64,000 nucleotides of DNA from Rhynochetos jubatus. Lineage: Eukaryota > Chordata > Aves > Eurypygiformes > Rhynochetidae. The DNA lies in NCBI GenBank assembly GCA_027574665.1, contig CM050659.1, positions 20,437,001 to 20,501,000 on the forward strand. Direction: 5' to 3'. The notes below the pieces were generated by a model. It had not been told where the DNA came from and ran no database searches. It worked only from the letters and a program-made list of their open reading frames with translations. Position 1 is the stretch's first letter; each line of letters starts with the position of its first letter. The position numbers and the translations under genes were made by a program. Shown one piece after another: positions 63,401 to 64,000 of this stretch.

Positions 63401-63889
63401 AGGAATAGAAGCCGTGGTTGAGAGGAAGAGTCCATCAGAAGACTCAGCACTGCTTTTAGGTCCCATGATGAAAAAGAACTACTCTTTTGTGGGGTCATAT
63501 GGGGGACATTTTGTGAAAAGACTGCATTAAGTTTCGATGTGAACAAATCTGTTTCCCTTTAATGCATCACCTACAGTAATGGCAGAAACATTTGCAACCT
63601 AAAGTACTCTCCTTTCAGAATCAACAAACTTTAATAGAGTGGAAACTAAGTGTGTCTTAGAGTAATCTTCTGTGCCACGCTTTCAGTGACAGCTTTTACA
63701 AGAAGTGTACGGAATTTTTCTTAAATGCATGTGCAAAATTGTAAGCAAACCCTAGATCAGTGTAACTGAATACAGACTGCACGTTACTTCAGAAATCTGG
63801 AAAGGTTTGCAGCACAATTTATTCATGTTTACGAGACTAGCAAAGCTGGGTTTTGATATTGCTAGTACATGTAGGACTGACAGTTCTAA

Positions 63890-64000
63890 CTCATAGAAGC
63901 ATAGAAAGGTTTAGGTTGGAAGGGATCTTAAAATATCATCCAGTTCCAACCCCCTGCCATGGGCAGGGACACCCTCCACTAGACCAGGTTGCTCAAAGCC
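63890..64000 (-). mobile_element. CR1 LINE 3' end, minus strand, cut by window edge
   Basis: The sequence from CTCATAGAAGCATAGAAAGG onward is the reverse complement of a CR1 3' end. It has the terminal ATTCTATG-type repeats, then TTTAGGTTGGAAGGGATC, ATCATCCAGTTCCAACC, CCCTGCCATGGGCAGGG and ACACCCTCCACTAGACCAGG. It continues unbroken to the last base, so the rest of the element lies beyond 64000. It is of the same general type as the plus-strand copies at 2891 and 30788, in opposite orientation, and is well preserved. Confidence 0.92.

Larger units (their letters stand above)
55001..63889. other. Gene-free unique AT-rich DNA
   Basis: No exon or transposon is recognised. The longest open frame in the window (55868-56284 minus, 138 codons) lies here but has no visible domain or supporting signals. 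It also holds a segment at 58640-58870 resembling a conserved non-coding element, T16 at 60387-60402 and a (CAT)4 run at 62098-62109. Confidence 0.55.

Overview
The window reads as non-coding nuclear DNA from a bird, most likely a gene desert or the inside of a very long intron. The avian call rests on five fragments of CR1, the dominant LINE of birds, and on one long terminal repeat whose GGTGGGTTGA-type end and CTGCTCC-rich body I recognise from many avian genomes. By eye the DNA is AT-rich, poor in CpG, and scattered with homopolymer runs. No bacterial gene organisation, rRNA, tRNA or CRISPR array was seen.

No protein-coding gene can be supported. The longest open frames are about 136-138 codons (42353-42763 plus, 55868-56284 minus). 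That is roughly what chance allows for 64 kb of this composition, and none resembles a protein family I know. The only coding-derived sequence is the eroded end of CR1 ORF2, at 2891-3130 and 8313-8476, with a shorter remnant at 30788-30979.

Layout. 1-2890 is unique AT-rich DNA. A plus-strand CR1 3' end lies at 2891-3130 and an internal CR1 piece without its 3' end at 8313-8476. 8477-30787 is mostly unique and holds a keto-rich (G/T) tract, an AT-rich patch, a CpG-retaining patch near 21 kb, a 27-bp tandem duplication and a pyrimidine-rich stretch near 24.1 kb. A CR1 3' end with an internal 19-bp duplication sits at 30788-30979, and a short minus-strand CR1 tail at 34618-34684. A solo LTR of 736 bp at 45894-46629 is bounded by a perfect 5-bp target duplication (GCCAG). 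The last 17 kb is unique DNA with two splice-like AG/GT arrangements, ending in a minus-strand CR1 that runs off the window at 64000.

I found no new biological system. The points most worth checking are the solo LTR with intact target duplication, a possible recursive splice site near 50.79 kb, a possible 11-nt microexon near 54.57 kb, several stretches that read like conserved non-coding elements, and a perfect 13-bp inverted repeat at 51.08 kb. Most of these are inferences that need alignment or RNA data.
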